NCBI RefSeq assembly: GCF_018918265.1
Contig: NZ_JAHLQC010000009.1
Coordinates: forward strand, 94,613-158,612
DNA: 64,000 bases
From: Falcatimonas sp. MSJ-15
GTDB taxonomy: Bacteria; Bacillota; Clostridia; Lachnospirales; Lachnospiraceae
Direction of reading: 5' to 3'
Shown here: positions 34,164 to 44,700 of the stretch, one piece after another
Layout: every line of letters begins with the position of its first letter
Numbering within the stretch: the stretch's first letter is position 1
Made by a program: the position numbers and the translations under genes
Notes under the pieces: model-generated
Databases searched by the model: none
Told to the model about the DNA's origin: nothing
The model's input: only the letters and a program-made list of their open reading frames with translations

Positions 34164-35582
34164 ATGAGTAGTATTTCACATTCAGCAGGAAGACTGGCAG
34201 CGGGGGCAGCAAGTGATATTGTTCTTAAAAGCCTTAAAAAAGACAGAGAAAAGTCAATAGTAAAATTGGTTGATTTTATGGAAAAATACATGGACGGAGA
34301 ACAGATAGATCTTAACTATGAAAAAGCACGAGAGATGATATGTGATAAAGATAAGACACTTAACAGATATATTAACCGTCTTATTGATGAAGTAGATCCG
34401 CATGTTCTTAAGACGATGGCACTTAATCTTGGATTTGAAGCATTTATGCATGGAACTAAGACAATAAGAAAGATGCGAGAAAAATATCAGTGTAATGTTC
34501 CATGGCTGATACTTATGGATCCTACAAGTGCATGTAACTTACATTGTACAGGATGTTGGGCGGCAGAATATGGTAACAGACTTAATCTGACACTTGATGA
34601 GATGGATAAAGTTGTAACACAAGGTAAGGAACTTGGGGTATATCTGTATATGTTTACAGGTGGTGAACCTCTTGTAAGAAAAAAAGATCTTATCAAACTT
34701 TGTGAGAAGCATAATGATTGTGCTTTCTTATCATTTACAAATGGAACACTTGTTGATGAAGAATTCTGCAAAGATATGAAGAGAGTTGGCAATCTGTATC
34801 TTGCAATAAGTCTTGAAGGATTTGAAGCAGTTAATGATCTTAGACGTGGTAATGGTGTATTTGGTAAAGTTATGCATGCTATGGATCTGTTAAGAGAGAA
34901 TGGCCTGGTATTTGGAACATCTATCTGTTATACATCTAAGAACATAGAGACAGTGACTAATGATGAGTTCGTAGATCTTATGGTTGAAAAAGGATGTCGA
35001 TATGCATTATATTTTCATTATATGCCAGTTGGCAATGATGCATCAGTTGAACTTTTGCCAACACCTGAGCAAAGAGTATATATGAAGGACAGAGTTCGTG
35101 AGATTAGAAATATGTCACATGGAAAAGGTATATTTACAATGGATTTCCAAAATGATGGTGAGTTTGTCGGAGGATGTATAGCCGGTGGACGTAACTATTT
35201 CCATATTAATGCTAATGGTGATGCAGAGCCTTGCGTATTTATTCACTATTCCGGTGCTAATATAAGAACGCATAGTCTGATAGAGATTCTTCATCAGCCA
35301 CTATTTATGGCATATCATAATAATCAGCCATTTAATGAGAATCACTTAAGACCATGTCCAATGCTTGAGAACCCAGAGATACTTGAGCGAATGGTTAAGG
35401 AGACAGGAGCAAAATCAACAGATCTTCAGTCACCAGAGAGTGCTTCGCATCTGTGTGGCAAGTGTCATGAATATGCCAAAAAGTGGAGACCATATGCTGA
35501 CAGATTATGGAGCGAAGAACATCCAGGCTGTGCGAATAAAAACCCTAGTGAATGTTCTGACAAGCAGGCAGTTAATGATTAA
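34164..35582 (+). CDS. Radical SAM protein with a SPASM-like C-terminus, unknown substrate
   Basis: 472 residues. The radical SAM cluster motif C-x3-C-x2-C is in SACNLHCTGCWAAEYG (about residue 125), followed by the SAM GGEPL motif (MFTGGEPLVRK). About 115 residues before it are helical. Behind the barrel there are more cysteines: GGCIAGGRNYF, DAEPCVFIHYS, RPCPML and LCGKCHEYAKKW, suggesting an auxiliary cluster. No substrate peptide or partner gene is adjacent. AAGGAGG lies 8 nt before the ATG. Members of this type are frequent and uncharacterised in Lachnospiraceae. Confidence 0.8.
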   Translation: MSSISHSAGRLAAGAASDIVLKSLKKDREKSIVKLVDFMEKYMDGEQIDLNYEKAREMICDKDKTLNRYINRLIDEVDPHVLKTMALNLGFEAFMHGTKTIRKMREKYQCNVPWLILMDPTSACNLHCTGCWAAEYGNRLNLTLDEMDKVVTQGKELGVYLYMFTGGEPLVRKKDLIKLCEKHNDCAFLSFTNGTLVDEEFCKDMKRVGNLYLAISLEGFEAVNDLRRGNGVFGKVMHAMDLLRENGLVFGTSICYTSKNIETVTNDEFVDLMVEKGCRYALYFHYMPVGNDASVELLPTPEQRVYMKDRVREIRNMSHGKGIFTMDFQNDGEFVGGCIAGGRNYFHINANGDAEPCVFIHYSGANIRTHSLIEILHQPLFMAYHNNQPFNENHLRPCPMLENPEILERMVKETGAKSTDLQSPESASHLCGKCHEYAKKWRPYADRLWSEEHPGCANKNPSECSDKQAVND

Positions 35583-35745
35583 TTATCCGCAGCATTGATT
35601 AACCACATATTAGTATTATGTATTGTTATTGCATTTGTTATTGCATTTGTTATAAACATGGTTGTTATAAAAATAGAATTTGTGGACAAAATTAAATAAT
35701 ATATAATATACGCCGATAGAATATATAACGATATATAACGATATT

Positions 35746-35797
35746 AAGGCACACTGTATGAGATAACTTATCATAAATATAGCGTGCCTTTTGTTTT
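35746..35797 (+). terminator. Probable terminator
   Basis: AAGGCACACT and AGCGTGCCTT pair with one mismatch around 25 nt, then TTGTTTT. Upstream, at 35620-35660, gttattgcattt is repeated in tandem. Confidence 0.6.
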
Positions 35798-35908
35798 ATG
35801 AACATAAGTATATGTTGATATATGTGATCATAGAACAGCTGATTATCTGGTGACAATATGAATTTTACTATTATCAGATATTTTGAAGATACATGGAGGT
35901 ATATAAGA

Positions 35909-36913
35909 ATGAAAGTATGGTTAGAAAATGGAATTAACGTATCGGCAGATAATATTATTACAAAGTCAGGACATAATAAGTTAGATAATGCTAAAAATAG
36001 TGGAAAGCAGGGAGGCTCTTCTTTTTTTGCAGGTGAAATTAATGGTCAGAATACAACAGATAGTATAATAGAACAGAAGAGAAAACTTGCAGGTAAACAG
36101 GCGATGAAGCTTGTAAAGGATGCATGGGAACGTGATAATGATAAAAGTGAATCGATGCAGTCGATGAATGATAATAGAGAGAAACTGCTTGGCGAGATGA
36201 GAGAGAATAATGAGAAGATAAAAGATATAGCAAAACAAAAGCAGATATGCAAAGAAAGCTATGGAATTACAGATGATAGTGAAGAACAAAAGGATTTTGA
36301 ACTTCTTGAAAAATATCAGAATAATATATTAGGAGTATTTTCTGATGATTTTTCAAAGGAAGAGATTGATAGATTAAAAGAATTACAGAGCAAACCAAGA
36401 ACTGAATATCAAAAAAAGATGCTTGAACTTAATGGACTTGAAAAAAATTATCGAATGGATAATGAAACTAAGAAGATGCAGATACAGTCGATTACTGCTA
36501 CTGAGAATCAGGCAAAGATAGACAATCTTAAGAATCAGGATATGTTAGATGCATCTAATGCAGCAGATGACATATTAGCTGCACTTAATAAGGAGATGCT
36601 TGGACTTTTGTTATCTGACGCAAAAGATAAGAGCGATGAAAAGGCAGAGGAAGATTCGAAGAAGAAGGAAGAGATTGAAGAAAAACAAGAAGAGAAGAAC
36701 GAACGACTTGAAGAGGCTAAAGAAAAACGAAAAGAAGAAGAGAAGATTATAAAGGATAGTATTGAGAGCGACAAAATACATACTGATGTTAAAAATAGTA
36801 GTATTAAGAATGACAGAAGTGAAGAAGTGCAAAAGATTATAAGTAAAGTGACAAAAGATAATAAGCTTGTTAATGAAGAACTTAAAGGAATTGAAATAGA
36901 TCTTGGAATATAG
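35909..36913 (+). CDS. Hypothetical highly charged coiled-coil protein
   Basis: The start at 35909 (MKVWLENGINVSAD) follows GGAGG; an ATG at 35858 has none. 334 residues, no signal peptide, no Cys except one (QICKESYG). A short N-terminal segment with SSFFAGEIN, then long helices; residues about 240-300 are a Lys/Glu run (KKEEIEEKQEEKNERLEEAKEK) that should be a coiled coil. I recall similar uncharacterised proteins starting MKVWLENG in other Lachnospiraceae, but know no function. Confidence 0.6.
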   Translation: MKVWLENGINVSADNIITKSGHNKLDNAKNSGKQGGSSFFAGEINGQNTTDSIIEQKRKLAGKQAMKLVKDAWERDNDKSESMQSMNDNREKLLGEMRENNEKIKDIAKQKQICKESYGITDDSEEQKDFELLEKYQNNILGVFSDDFSKEEIDRLKELQSKPRTEYQKKMLELNGLEKNYRMDNETKKMQIQSITATENQAKIDNLKNQDMLDASNAADDILAALNKEMLGLLLSDAKDKSDEKAEEDSKKKEEIEEKQEEKNERLEEAKEKRKEEEKIIKDSIESDKIHTDVKNSSIKNDRSEEVQKIISKVTKDNKLVNEELKGIEIDLGI

Positions 36914-36964
36914 AATCGAATAGTGCTACAATATACCTAAAAACTTAGAAAGAAGTGACAGAAT

Positions 36965-37375
36965 ATGATTCCAATAGTATGTGTAGATAATCGTATGGGA
37001 ATGTTATTTAATAACAGAAGACTTAGCAGAGATAGATTACTTACTGAATGGATTATTAATTATGCAGGATGTATAAAAGTGTGGTGTAATTCTTTTTCAA
37101 AGGAACTGTTTGCTAATTATAATGTGATATGCGATGAAAATTTTATTTACAAAGCAGGAGAAAAAGAGTATTGTTTTATTGAGAATATAGATATTTCGCA
37201 GATGACAGACCTGTATAATGAGGTTATTGTATGCAAATGGAACAGAGATTATCCTTCAGATGTAAAATTTAACTTATGTAATGAAGAGAAAAACTGGGAC
37301 AGCATGGTAATTGACGAGATAATAGGAAGTTCTCACGATAAGATAACGATTGAAAGATGGAGGATGAAGTTATGA
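36965..37375 (+). CDS. Small unknown protein coupled to a secreted nuclease
   Basis: 136 residues, no signal peptide, starting MIPIVCVDNRMGMLFNNRRLSRDR and with YCFIENIDI and CKWNRDYPSDV. I recall relatives misnamed 'ribonuclease Z' in Lachnospiraceae; it has no metallo-beta-lactamase motif. Its stop overlaps the start of the nuclease gene (ATGA), which implies co-translation. A cytosolic inhibitor of, or partner for, the nuclease is a reasonable guess and no more. Confidence 0.55.
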   Translation: MIPIVCVDNRMGMLFNNRRLSRDRLLTEWIINYAGCIKVWCNSFSKELFANYNVICDENFIYKAGEKEYCFIENIDISQMTDLYNEVIVCKWNRDYPSDVKFNLCNEEKNWDSMVIDEIIGSSHDKITIERWRMKL

Positions 37376-38577
37376 AAATACGAAGACAGAGTATAATTAC
37401 AGTGCTGATATTATCTGTAATGCTCCTTCTTGGAGGATGTGGAGATGCTGTTAATGATAAGGCAAATCTGTCAGATAATGATGCTAATGTAACAACAGAA
37501 CAGACGACTAAGGTAGATGCTACAGAGAGTGCTAAAGATTCAAAAGATAGTATGCTTGTAGATGCAGAACATTCGAAACAGATCGAGGAAGATACGAATG
37601 TAGCTTATATAGAACAGGCACTTATAGCATCTGTTAATTCAGATGGTGCAGGCAATAATATTCCGGCTTATTCAGGTAGTCCATACATAATAGTTAATAA
37701 TAATGTTCCTTTTTTTGATGCCACACAGTATAATTCACAGGCTTTCGAGACATATAGCGAGCTTGATACATTAGGAAGGTGTGGAGTAGCATTTGCTAAT
37801 GTTGGTAAAGAGATTATGCCAACAGGTGAAAGAGGTTCAATAGGTTCAGTCAAACCTACAGGATGGCATACTGTAAAATATGATAATGTCGATGGCAAAT
37901 ATCTGTATAACAGATGTCATCTAATCGGATATCAGTTATCAGGTGAGAATGCTAATAAGCAGAATCTTATAACTGGTACAAGATATATGAATGTAGATGG
38001 TATGTTACCATTTGAGAATATGGTAGCAGATTATGTAAAAGAGACTAATAATCATGTTCTATACAGAGTTACACCAGTATTTGATGGTAATAATCTTGTA
38101 GCTGGTGGTGTGCTTATGGAAGCACAGAGTATAGAAGATGATGGAAGTGGTGTAAAGTTCTGCGTATATTGTTATAATATACAGCCGGGAATAAGTATTG
38201 ATTATGCAACCGGTGACAGTGAGGTAGGAGATCCGGTATCGGCACAAGCTGATATAGGAGCAGCAGTAGCAGATGCAGGAGCGAGTGCTAATGTGCCACA
38301 GACAGAGGCACCGACAGCTGCACCAACACAGCCACCGACGCAGCCACAGACAGAGGCACCGACAGTTGCACCAACACAGCCACAGACAGAGGCACCGACA
38401 GTTGCACCAACACAACCACAAGATACAGGAAATAGTACATTAGTATGGTTGTCAGAGACAGGAGAGAAATATCATAGCATCAATAATTGTGGCAGAATGA
38501 ATCCTGATAAAGCATATCAGGTAACACAAGAACAGGCAGAAGCTATGGGCAAGGGCAGATGTTCGAAATGTTGGTAA
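37372..38577 (+). CDS. Secreted DNA/RNA non-specific endonuclease lipoprotein
   Basis: The start at 37372 follows GGAGG and overlaps the previous stop. 401 residues: signal with lipobox LLGGC, acidic linker, nuclease domain (about 85-270) with NRCHLIGYQLSGENANKQN, matching the D/N-R-x-H-L-I and N-x2-N-L-I core of DNA-entry nucleases, then Pro/Thr-rich 12-residue repeats TEAPTVAPTQPQ (36-bp DNA units, 38305-38412) and a C-terminal domain YHSINNCGRMNPDKA...GRCSKCW resembling small metal-binding tails of other secreted nucleases. It would degrade nucleic acid at the cell surface, or act in DNA uptake. Confidence 0.8.
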   Translation: MKIRRQSIITVLILSVMLLLGGCGDAVNDKANLSDNDANVTTEQTTKVDATESAKDSKDSMLVDAEHSKQIEEDTNVAYIEQALIASVNSDGAGNNIPAYSGSPYIIVNNNVPFFDATQYNSQAFETYSELDTLGRCGVAFANVGKEIMPTGERGSIGSVKPTGWHTVKYDNVDGKYLYNRCHLIGYQLSGENANKQNLITGTRYMNVDGMLPFENMVADYVKETNNHVLYRVTPVFDGNNLVAGGVLMEAQSIEDDGSGVKFCVYCYNIQPGISIDYATGDSEVGDPVSAQADIGAAVADAGASANVPQTEAPTAAPTQPPTQPQTEAPTVAPTQPQTEAPTVAPTQPQDTGNSTLVWLSETGEKYHSINNCGRMNPDKAYQVTQEQAEAMGKGRCSKCW

Positions 38578-38634
38578 TTAGGCAGTATTGCGATTTAACA
38601 ATATTGGTAATTGTTAGTAACTAATAATATAGAA

Positions 38635-38699
38635 AAAACCTTCGTTTGATTATAAGTATGAGATAACTCACAGAGTATATAATCAGGCGGAGGTTTTTC
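38635..38699. terminator. Long-stem terminator
   Basis: A 20-bp stem (AAAACCTTCGTTTGATTATA with TATAATCAGGCGGAGGTTTT, three G-U) around 23 nt; A-run on one side and T5 on the other. It probably serves the nuclease gene. Confidence 0.8.
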
Positions 38700-38832
38700 T
38701 ATATATCAGTTCTATTGGAACTTCCTAGGTTTTTAATTAGTTCTTTTAATATAATTAAAAAGCTATTTTTGACAGTCTATTTTATTTTTAGCAGACTAAC
38801 TAATTTTTGACAGTCTATCTTATCTTGATAGA

Positions 38833-39744
38833 TTATCTATAGAAAGCCTGAACTCTTATAGATTGATTGTGATCACCAAAGTCTTCACCAAATATTGTAA
38901 AACCACCACAATTAGGTGTATCTTTTGGAACTTCAAAACGAAAAGATATTATGCTTGTATAATCAATCTTAAGATCGTTAATAGTAACGTCAGATATCTG
39001 ATTGCCACCATCAATAAATGTACCAATATCATTGATTATCAGAGTCTTAAGAAGTCCATATTGATTAAGAAGTTCTGGCCACCATGTAGGTGTTACGAAT
39101 CCAGGGCGGCTTCCAAAGTCTCCCGGACTTACCCATATACCAAGTGGAATTCCATTAATAGAAAAATGAATGTCTGATGGATAATTCTCATTATAATTAG
39201 GACATTCAGACGATATCTCAAAAGATATTCTAAGCTCATCAAGTGTCTGACCGGCAACAAGATGATTAGGAATATTATATTCGACAAAACCATATCCAAA
39301 CCATAATATACCGGCATCGAATCTCTCAGGGAACATAAAATATCTTGGATCGTCAAGAGCACCTATTATGGTCTTTGAAGTTGCAAGTCCACAAGTAGGT
39401 GCAACTTCACATGTTGTAAAGTGTCCGATTTTAATGTCATCCTGATAGTACTTTCTCTTTTCTTTAGCTGGTGTCAGGTTGACAAGAAGGCGATCATGAA
39501 TAGGTTTTACAATCTTCATACTTCCTCTCTTGCCAGCAGTTGTATGGATGGATACCAGTCCTGCCTGTTCGAGCTTACTTACATGTAGTGAGATGGCACT
39601 ATTGGTAAGACCAAGTGCTTCGGCAAGGTCATTCATACTCATCTCGTTATCTTCGCTTATCATTTCCATAATCTTTAGACGCATTGGTGTGCTGAGTGCT
39701 TTGAATACTTCAGCAGCATCATCTATGGAATCAAAATATAACAT
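38833..39744 (-). CDS. ArsR-like winged-helix regulator with a large sensor domain
   Basis: The ATG at 39744 is preferred (AGGGAG 8 nt before); a GTG at 39753 is possible. 303 residues: an ArsR-type HTH in 1-95 (VFKALSTPMRLKIMEMIS, LAEALGLTNSAISLHVSKLEQAGLVS), then about 200 mostly beta residues (CEVAPTCGLA, RFDAGILWFGYG, SINGIPLGIWVSPGDFGSRPG, GGFTIFGEDFGDHNQSIRVQAFYR) with no family I can name. It is divergent from the arabinofuranosidase gene and probably senses the sugar or a breakdown product. Confidence 0.75.
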   Translation of the reverse strand: MLYFDSIDDAAEVFKALSTPMRLKIMEMISEDNEMSMNDLAEALGLTNSAISLHVSKLEQAGLVSIHTTAGKRGSMKIVKPIHDRLLVNLTPAKEKRKYYQDDIKIGHFTTCEVAPTCGLATSKTIIGALDDPRYFMFPERFDAGILWFGYGFVEYNIPNHLVAGQTLDELRISFEISSECPNYNENYPSDIHFSINGIPLGIWVSPGDFGSRPGFVTPTWWPELLNQYGLLKTLIINDIGTFIDGGNQISDVTINDLKIDYTSIISFRFEVPKDTPNCGGFTIFGEDFGDHNQSIRVQAFYR

Positions 39745-39929
39745 ACTGGTCACTCCCTTATATATTGTGTATAAATATTAAAATTTATAATATTCGTTAC
39801 ATTAATATTCAAATAATGGCAGGCATCAAAGTTCGTATTTGTCCTGATATCATTATATGTAAATATAGTAATTATACTAAAAACTGACATATATAATTAA
39901 TTCTACATTGCGTATGAGTATTAATAAAT

Positions 39930-40123
39930 ACTTAATATTTACTAAGCATTATATCGGTTAGTTAAATAAATGTCAATATGATATGGATTAAATGTTAAAC
40001 GAAAAAGTTAAATACAAACTCAAAATATTGTAAAAATATCTAAAAAATGCAAAAAAAACTATTGACTATTGTGCAATATGGATGTATCTTATATGTATAA
40101 TTAAATCAAAAACTTAATATTTA
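39930..40123. promoter_or_regulatory. Divergent control region with twin operators and an abfA promoter
   Basis: The 12-mer ACTTAATATTTA occurs at 39930-39941 and again at 40112-40123; the second sits in a wider palindrome (ACTTAATATTTAAGT) followed by another AACTTAA. The promoter of the arabinofuranosidase gene is TTGACT (40062-40067), 17 nt, TATCTT (40085-40090), so the second site lies about +15. This fits repression by the adjacent regulator (inference). Confidence 0.5.
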
Positions 40124-40191
40124 AGTTAAAACTTAAATAAATGGGAGATGCATTTAAGCAAAAACTATATTATAATATTGGGAGGAAGAAA

Positions 40192-41703
40192 ATGGCAAAG
40201 TTATACATAAAACCAAGTGTTACTTTAGGTCATATTAATCCGGAAGTTCAAGGACATTTTTCAGAACATCTGGGGAGATGTATTTATGAAGGAATCTATG
40301 TAGGAGAAGATTCTAAGATTCCTAACACAAAAGGAATGAGAAATGATGTTGTAGCAGCATTAAAGGAGATTAAGATACCGGTTTTAAGATGGCCCGGTGG
40401 CTGTTTTGCAGATGAATATCATTGGAAAGATGGTATTGGTCCTAAAGAGTCAAGAAAGAAGATGATCAATACACACTGGGGTGGTGTTGTAGAAGATAAT
40501 AGCTTTGGTACACATGAATTCTTTGAATTATGTGAACAGTTAGGATGTAAGACATATATTAATGGTAACGTTGGAAGCGGTACAGTTGCCGAGATGTCAG
40601 AATGGGTTGAATATATGACATTTGATGGTGTGTCACCTATGGCAGAACTTCGTAAGAAGAATGGTCATGAGAAAGCATGGAAGATTGACTACTTTGGTGT
40701 AGGCAATGAGAATTGGGGCTGTGGCGGTAATATGAGACCGGAATATTATGCTAACGAATATAGAAGATATCAGACGTATGTAAGAAATTACAGACATGAT
40801 ACACAGATATTTAAGGTATGTGGCGGTGCTAATGTAGATGATTATGAATGGACAAGAAAAGTTCTTGAGACAACATTCACAAGATGTCCGGATTTCTTAC
40901 ATGGTCAGATGGATGGATTATCATTACATTATTATGTACATCCAGAAGGATGGGATATAAAGGGAAGCGCAACACAGTTTGATGACAAAGTATGGTATAA
41001 GACACTTAGTAAAGCTCTCTATACTAATACATTAATCAAGAGACATGGTGCAATAATGGATGAATTTGATCCTGATAAAAAAGTCGGAATTATAATGGAT
41101 GAATGGGGAACATGGTATACATGTGAGCCTGGAACTAATCCTGGATTCTTATATCAGCAAAATACAATGAGAGATGCACTTGTTGCAGGTATACATCTTA
41201 ATATTTTTAACAAGAACTGTGACAGAGTTAAGATGGCTAACCTCGCACAGATGGTTAATGTACTTCAGGCAGTTATCCTTACAGAAGGCGATAAGATGAT
41301 TCTTACACCTACATATCATGTATTTAATATGTATAAAGATCATCAGGATAATGAACTTGTTGACAGCTCAATTGAGACTAAGACAATTGGACTTGAAGAA
41401 GAGTATATGGTTCCTAATCTTAATGAGTCAGTTTCAAAAGATAAGGAAGGCAACTTACATATTACAATTAACAATCTGTCCCTTGAAGATTCAGAATTTA
41501 TAGAAGGTGTTCTTGTTGATGTTAAGATACAGTCAGTTGAAGCAGAGATTCTTACACAGAAGATGGATGCATATAACGATTTTGAACATCCTGATGTTGT
41601 TAAAAAACAGGAGTTTAATGATATTAAGATTAATGGTGATAACAGAATTGAATTTACAATTCCACCTTGCAGCGTAATGCATATAAAAGTTGTAACAGAA
41701 TAG
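40192..41703 (+). CDS. abfA: Intracellular alpha-L-arabinofuranosidase, GH51
   Basis: The start at 40192 ([34 protein letters not shown] in the family start) follows GGGAGGA; an ATG at 40141 has no site. 503 residues, standard for GH51. Acid/base Glu173 in GVGNENWG, nucleophile Glu304 in IIMDEWGTW, and [13 protein letters not shown] near the N-terminus. No signal peptide, so it works on imported arabino-oligosaccharides. It is first gene of the polymer-use locus. Confidence 0.93.
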   Translation: MAKLYIKPSVTLGHINPEVQGHFSEHLGRCIYEGIYVGEDSKIPNTKGMRNDVVAALKEIKIPVLRWPGGCFADEYHWKDGIGPKESRKKMINTHWGGVVEDNSFGTHEFFELCEQLGCKTYINGNVGSGTVAEMSEWVEYMTFDGVSPMAELRKKNGHEKAWKIDYFGVGNENWGCGGNMRPEYYANEYRRYQTYVRNYRHDTQIFKVCGGANVDDYEWTRKVLETTFTRCPDFLHGQMDGLSLHYYVHPEGWDIKGSATQFDDKVWYKTLSKALYTNTLIKRHGAIMDEFDPDKKVGIIMDEWGTWYTCEPGTNPGFLYQQNTMRDALVAGIHLNIFNKNCDRVKMANLAQMVNVLQAVILTEGDKMILTPTYHVFNMYKDHQDNELVDSSIETKTIGLEEEYMVPNLNESVSKDKEGNLHITINNLSLEDSEFIEGVLVDVKIQSVEAEILTQKMDAYNDFEHPDVVKKQEFNDIKINGDNRIEFTIPPCSVMHIKVVTE

Positions 41704-41732
41704 ATTGCCGGCTTGTATTGGAGGGATGTAAT

Positions 41733-44700
41733 ATGAAACGCACTAAGACGTATCATATGAAAAGAATATATAATAGAAAATCCATCACCAACAGAACAGT
41801 ATCAGCGTTACTTACAGTATCACTTGCAATTACAGGTTTTAATTATTCGACAGTTGATGCAATAGCAGCAGAGAATCAGACGAACATTACAGAGTCATCA
41901 GATGAGAGTATGGCACAGTATTCGAATGAACGAGTTGATAATAATTATACAAAAGTAAGTGCTAATTACACATATAGCGAATATACAGGAGATACGATTA
42001 TATACAGTGCCGCAGACATAATGAGTGATGGTACAGCAACGATTACAGATGATGTTATGGGATATGACAAAGATAATAAGGCTGTTAAAGCTGTTATTAA
42101 TGATACATTTACATTAAAAGTAGATGCACCACAGGATGGAATATATTATATGAGCTTTGATTATCTGTCAGCTGACGATTCTATTTTGCCAATTGAAGCA
42201 TCTGTTAAGATTAATGGCGAATATTCATTCTATGAACTTAGAAGACAGATATTCGAGAGCTTATGGGTGTCATCAGGCGAGAAGACATATGATAGTTATG
42301 GTAAAGAGATAACAAGTATTCCTGATAAGAAGTATGAGTGGCAGAACAAGTATATAATGGATGCTACTTACAGATATACAGAAGCACTTGGGATAGAGTT
42401 AAAAAAAGGTGCTAATGAAGTTACATTTGACATATCAGAAGGTGAAGTGCTGATTGGTAATGTATATCTTAGTGCAAAGCCTGATATAAAAGAATATTCA
42501 GGAAGTGAAGCAGCAGAAGGTGATGGATTCGTAGAGATTCAGGCAGAAGATTTTACATATAGAAATGATTCTTCGATTCATGCAGCTTGTGAATACAATC
42601 CTAATCTCTATCCTTATAATGTTAAGGAAAAATCACTTAATACGATTGATAGCAGTTCATTTTCAGAAGGTGGACAGACAGTCACTTATGAATTTGAGGC
42701 TTTGAGTGATGGCAATTATTATATGGCATTTAATTATAGTCAGTCAGATAAGTCGGATTTTCCGGTATTTATGAACATTAAGATTGATGGAGAATATCCT
42801 AATACAGAATTTCATAATTACGCATTTGACTATGATAAGACATATAATATGCTGACATTAAAAGATGAAAATGGTGACAAATTAAGTGTACCACTTACAA
42901 AGGGAACACATACAATATCACTTACAATAAGTATGGAACCGGTAAGACATGCACTTGAAGTTGTTGAGAGCGTAATGAATGATGTTAATGATCTTGCACT
43001 TGAGATAACTAAGGTAGTTGGTACTAACAAAGATAAATATAGAGATTTTTCACTTGAAGCATATATACCTGATGTTGGTGATACATTAACACAATATGCT
43101 GATGAACTTGATGCAGTTATGGAAGAAGCTAAGCAGTATAATCCGGGAGTTAAGAAGATAGCAGCATTTTCTTCATTATCAATTGCTTCAGGACAGTTAA
43201 GAAGTCTTGCAAAAGATCCTGATGAATTATTATATAGAATAAGCGAACTTGCGACAAGTACTAACTCAGTTAACAAATACCTTGCAAACCTTGTTGATTC
43301 ACTTAATGGTAATGATTTTTCACTAGACAGTATCTATTTTTATCAGAGTGATTCAGCATCCAAACTTCCTAAAAAAGTTGGATTTTTCAAAGGAATATGG
43401 CTTGCAATAGTAAGATTTTTTACATCTTTTACAGAACAGGCATATTCAACAAGTAATACAGATAAAGAACATCTTCAGGTATGGGTTAACCGTTCAAGAC
43501 AGCATCTTGAGATTATGCAGCAGATGATTGATAAGGAATTCACACCTAAGACGGGTATAAAAGTAGATCTTTCACTTATGCCTGATCAGAACAAATTAGT
43601 TCTTGCTAATGCATCAGGAGATTCACCTGATATAGCAACAGGTATTAACTACTCAGTACCATTTGAACTTGGTATAAGAGGAGCGATAAAAGATCTTAGT
43701 GAATTTGATGATTTTGCAGAAGTTGCAGAGAGATATAATGAAGGTCTTCTCTTAGCATCGACAATCGGTGATGGAATATATGCAGTTCCGGAGACAATGA
43801 ACTTCTCAGTACTATATTATAGAACTGATATCCTTGAAAAATTAGGACTTACAGTTCCGGATACACTTGAGGATGTAAAAGCAATGTTACCTGATCTTCA
43901 GATGAGAGGACTTAACTTCTATTATCCTACAGCGAGAACTACAGGTACTAAGACATTCCTTGATACGACACCTATTATATTCCAGCATGGAGCATCATTA
44001 TATGGTGATACAATAGCTGATTCAGCAATTAATAGTGAAAGTGTTGTTGAAGGATTTAAGGAACTTACAGATTTATTTACAATCTATAATCTTCCAAAAG
44101 ATGTACCTAACTTCTATCAGCATTTTAGAAATGGAGATTATCCTATTGGTATATCAGACTTCGGAACATATAACCTGCTTAGTAATGCAGCACCTGAGAT
44201 AGCAGGTTCATGGGATATAGCACTTATTCCGGGTGTCGTTAATGATGAAGGTGAAGTTGTACGTTATTCATCAGCCGGTGCAGAGAGTACAGTAATGTTC
44301 AAATCGGATGAAGAACGAGAGAATATGAGCTGGGAATTCATGAAATGGTGGTCAAGTGCAGAAGTTCAGGCAGAATTTGGTCAGACATTACAGATTACTT
44401 ATGGTGATGAGTATTATTGGAATACAGCTAATATGGAAGCTTTTGCAGAACTTCCATGGTCAACAGATGATAAAGAAGTTATTATAGAACAACTAGACTG
44501 GACACTTGAAGCTCCACGAGTACTTGCAAGTTATATGACAGAACGAGAACTTAGTAACGCATATAACCTTGTTGTTATAAGTGGTGAGAATATAAGAGAA
44601 AGTCTTGACAGTGCAGCCAGAACTATTGAGAAAGAGACAGACAGAAAGCTTGAAGAGTTCGGCTACAGTGATAACAAAACTGTTATCAAAGAGTATGACG

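Noticed and set aside
36965..37375. Ribonuclease Z
   Set aside because: I recall that name on relatives, but no HxHxDH metal motif is present and the protein is far too short.
38059..38421. Minus-strand frame rich in Cys, Leu and Trp opposite the nuclease
   Set aside because: It is the antisense of the Pro/Thr repeat codons and has no independent support.
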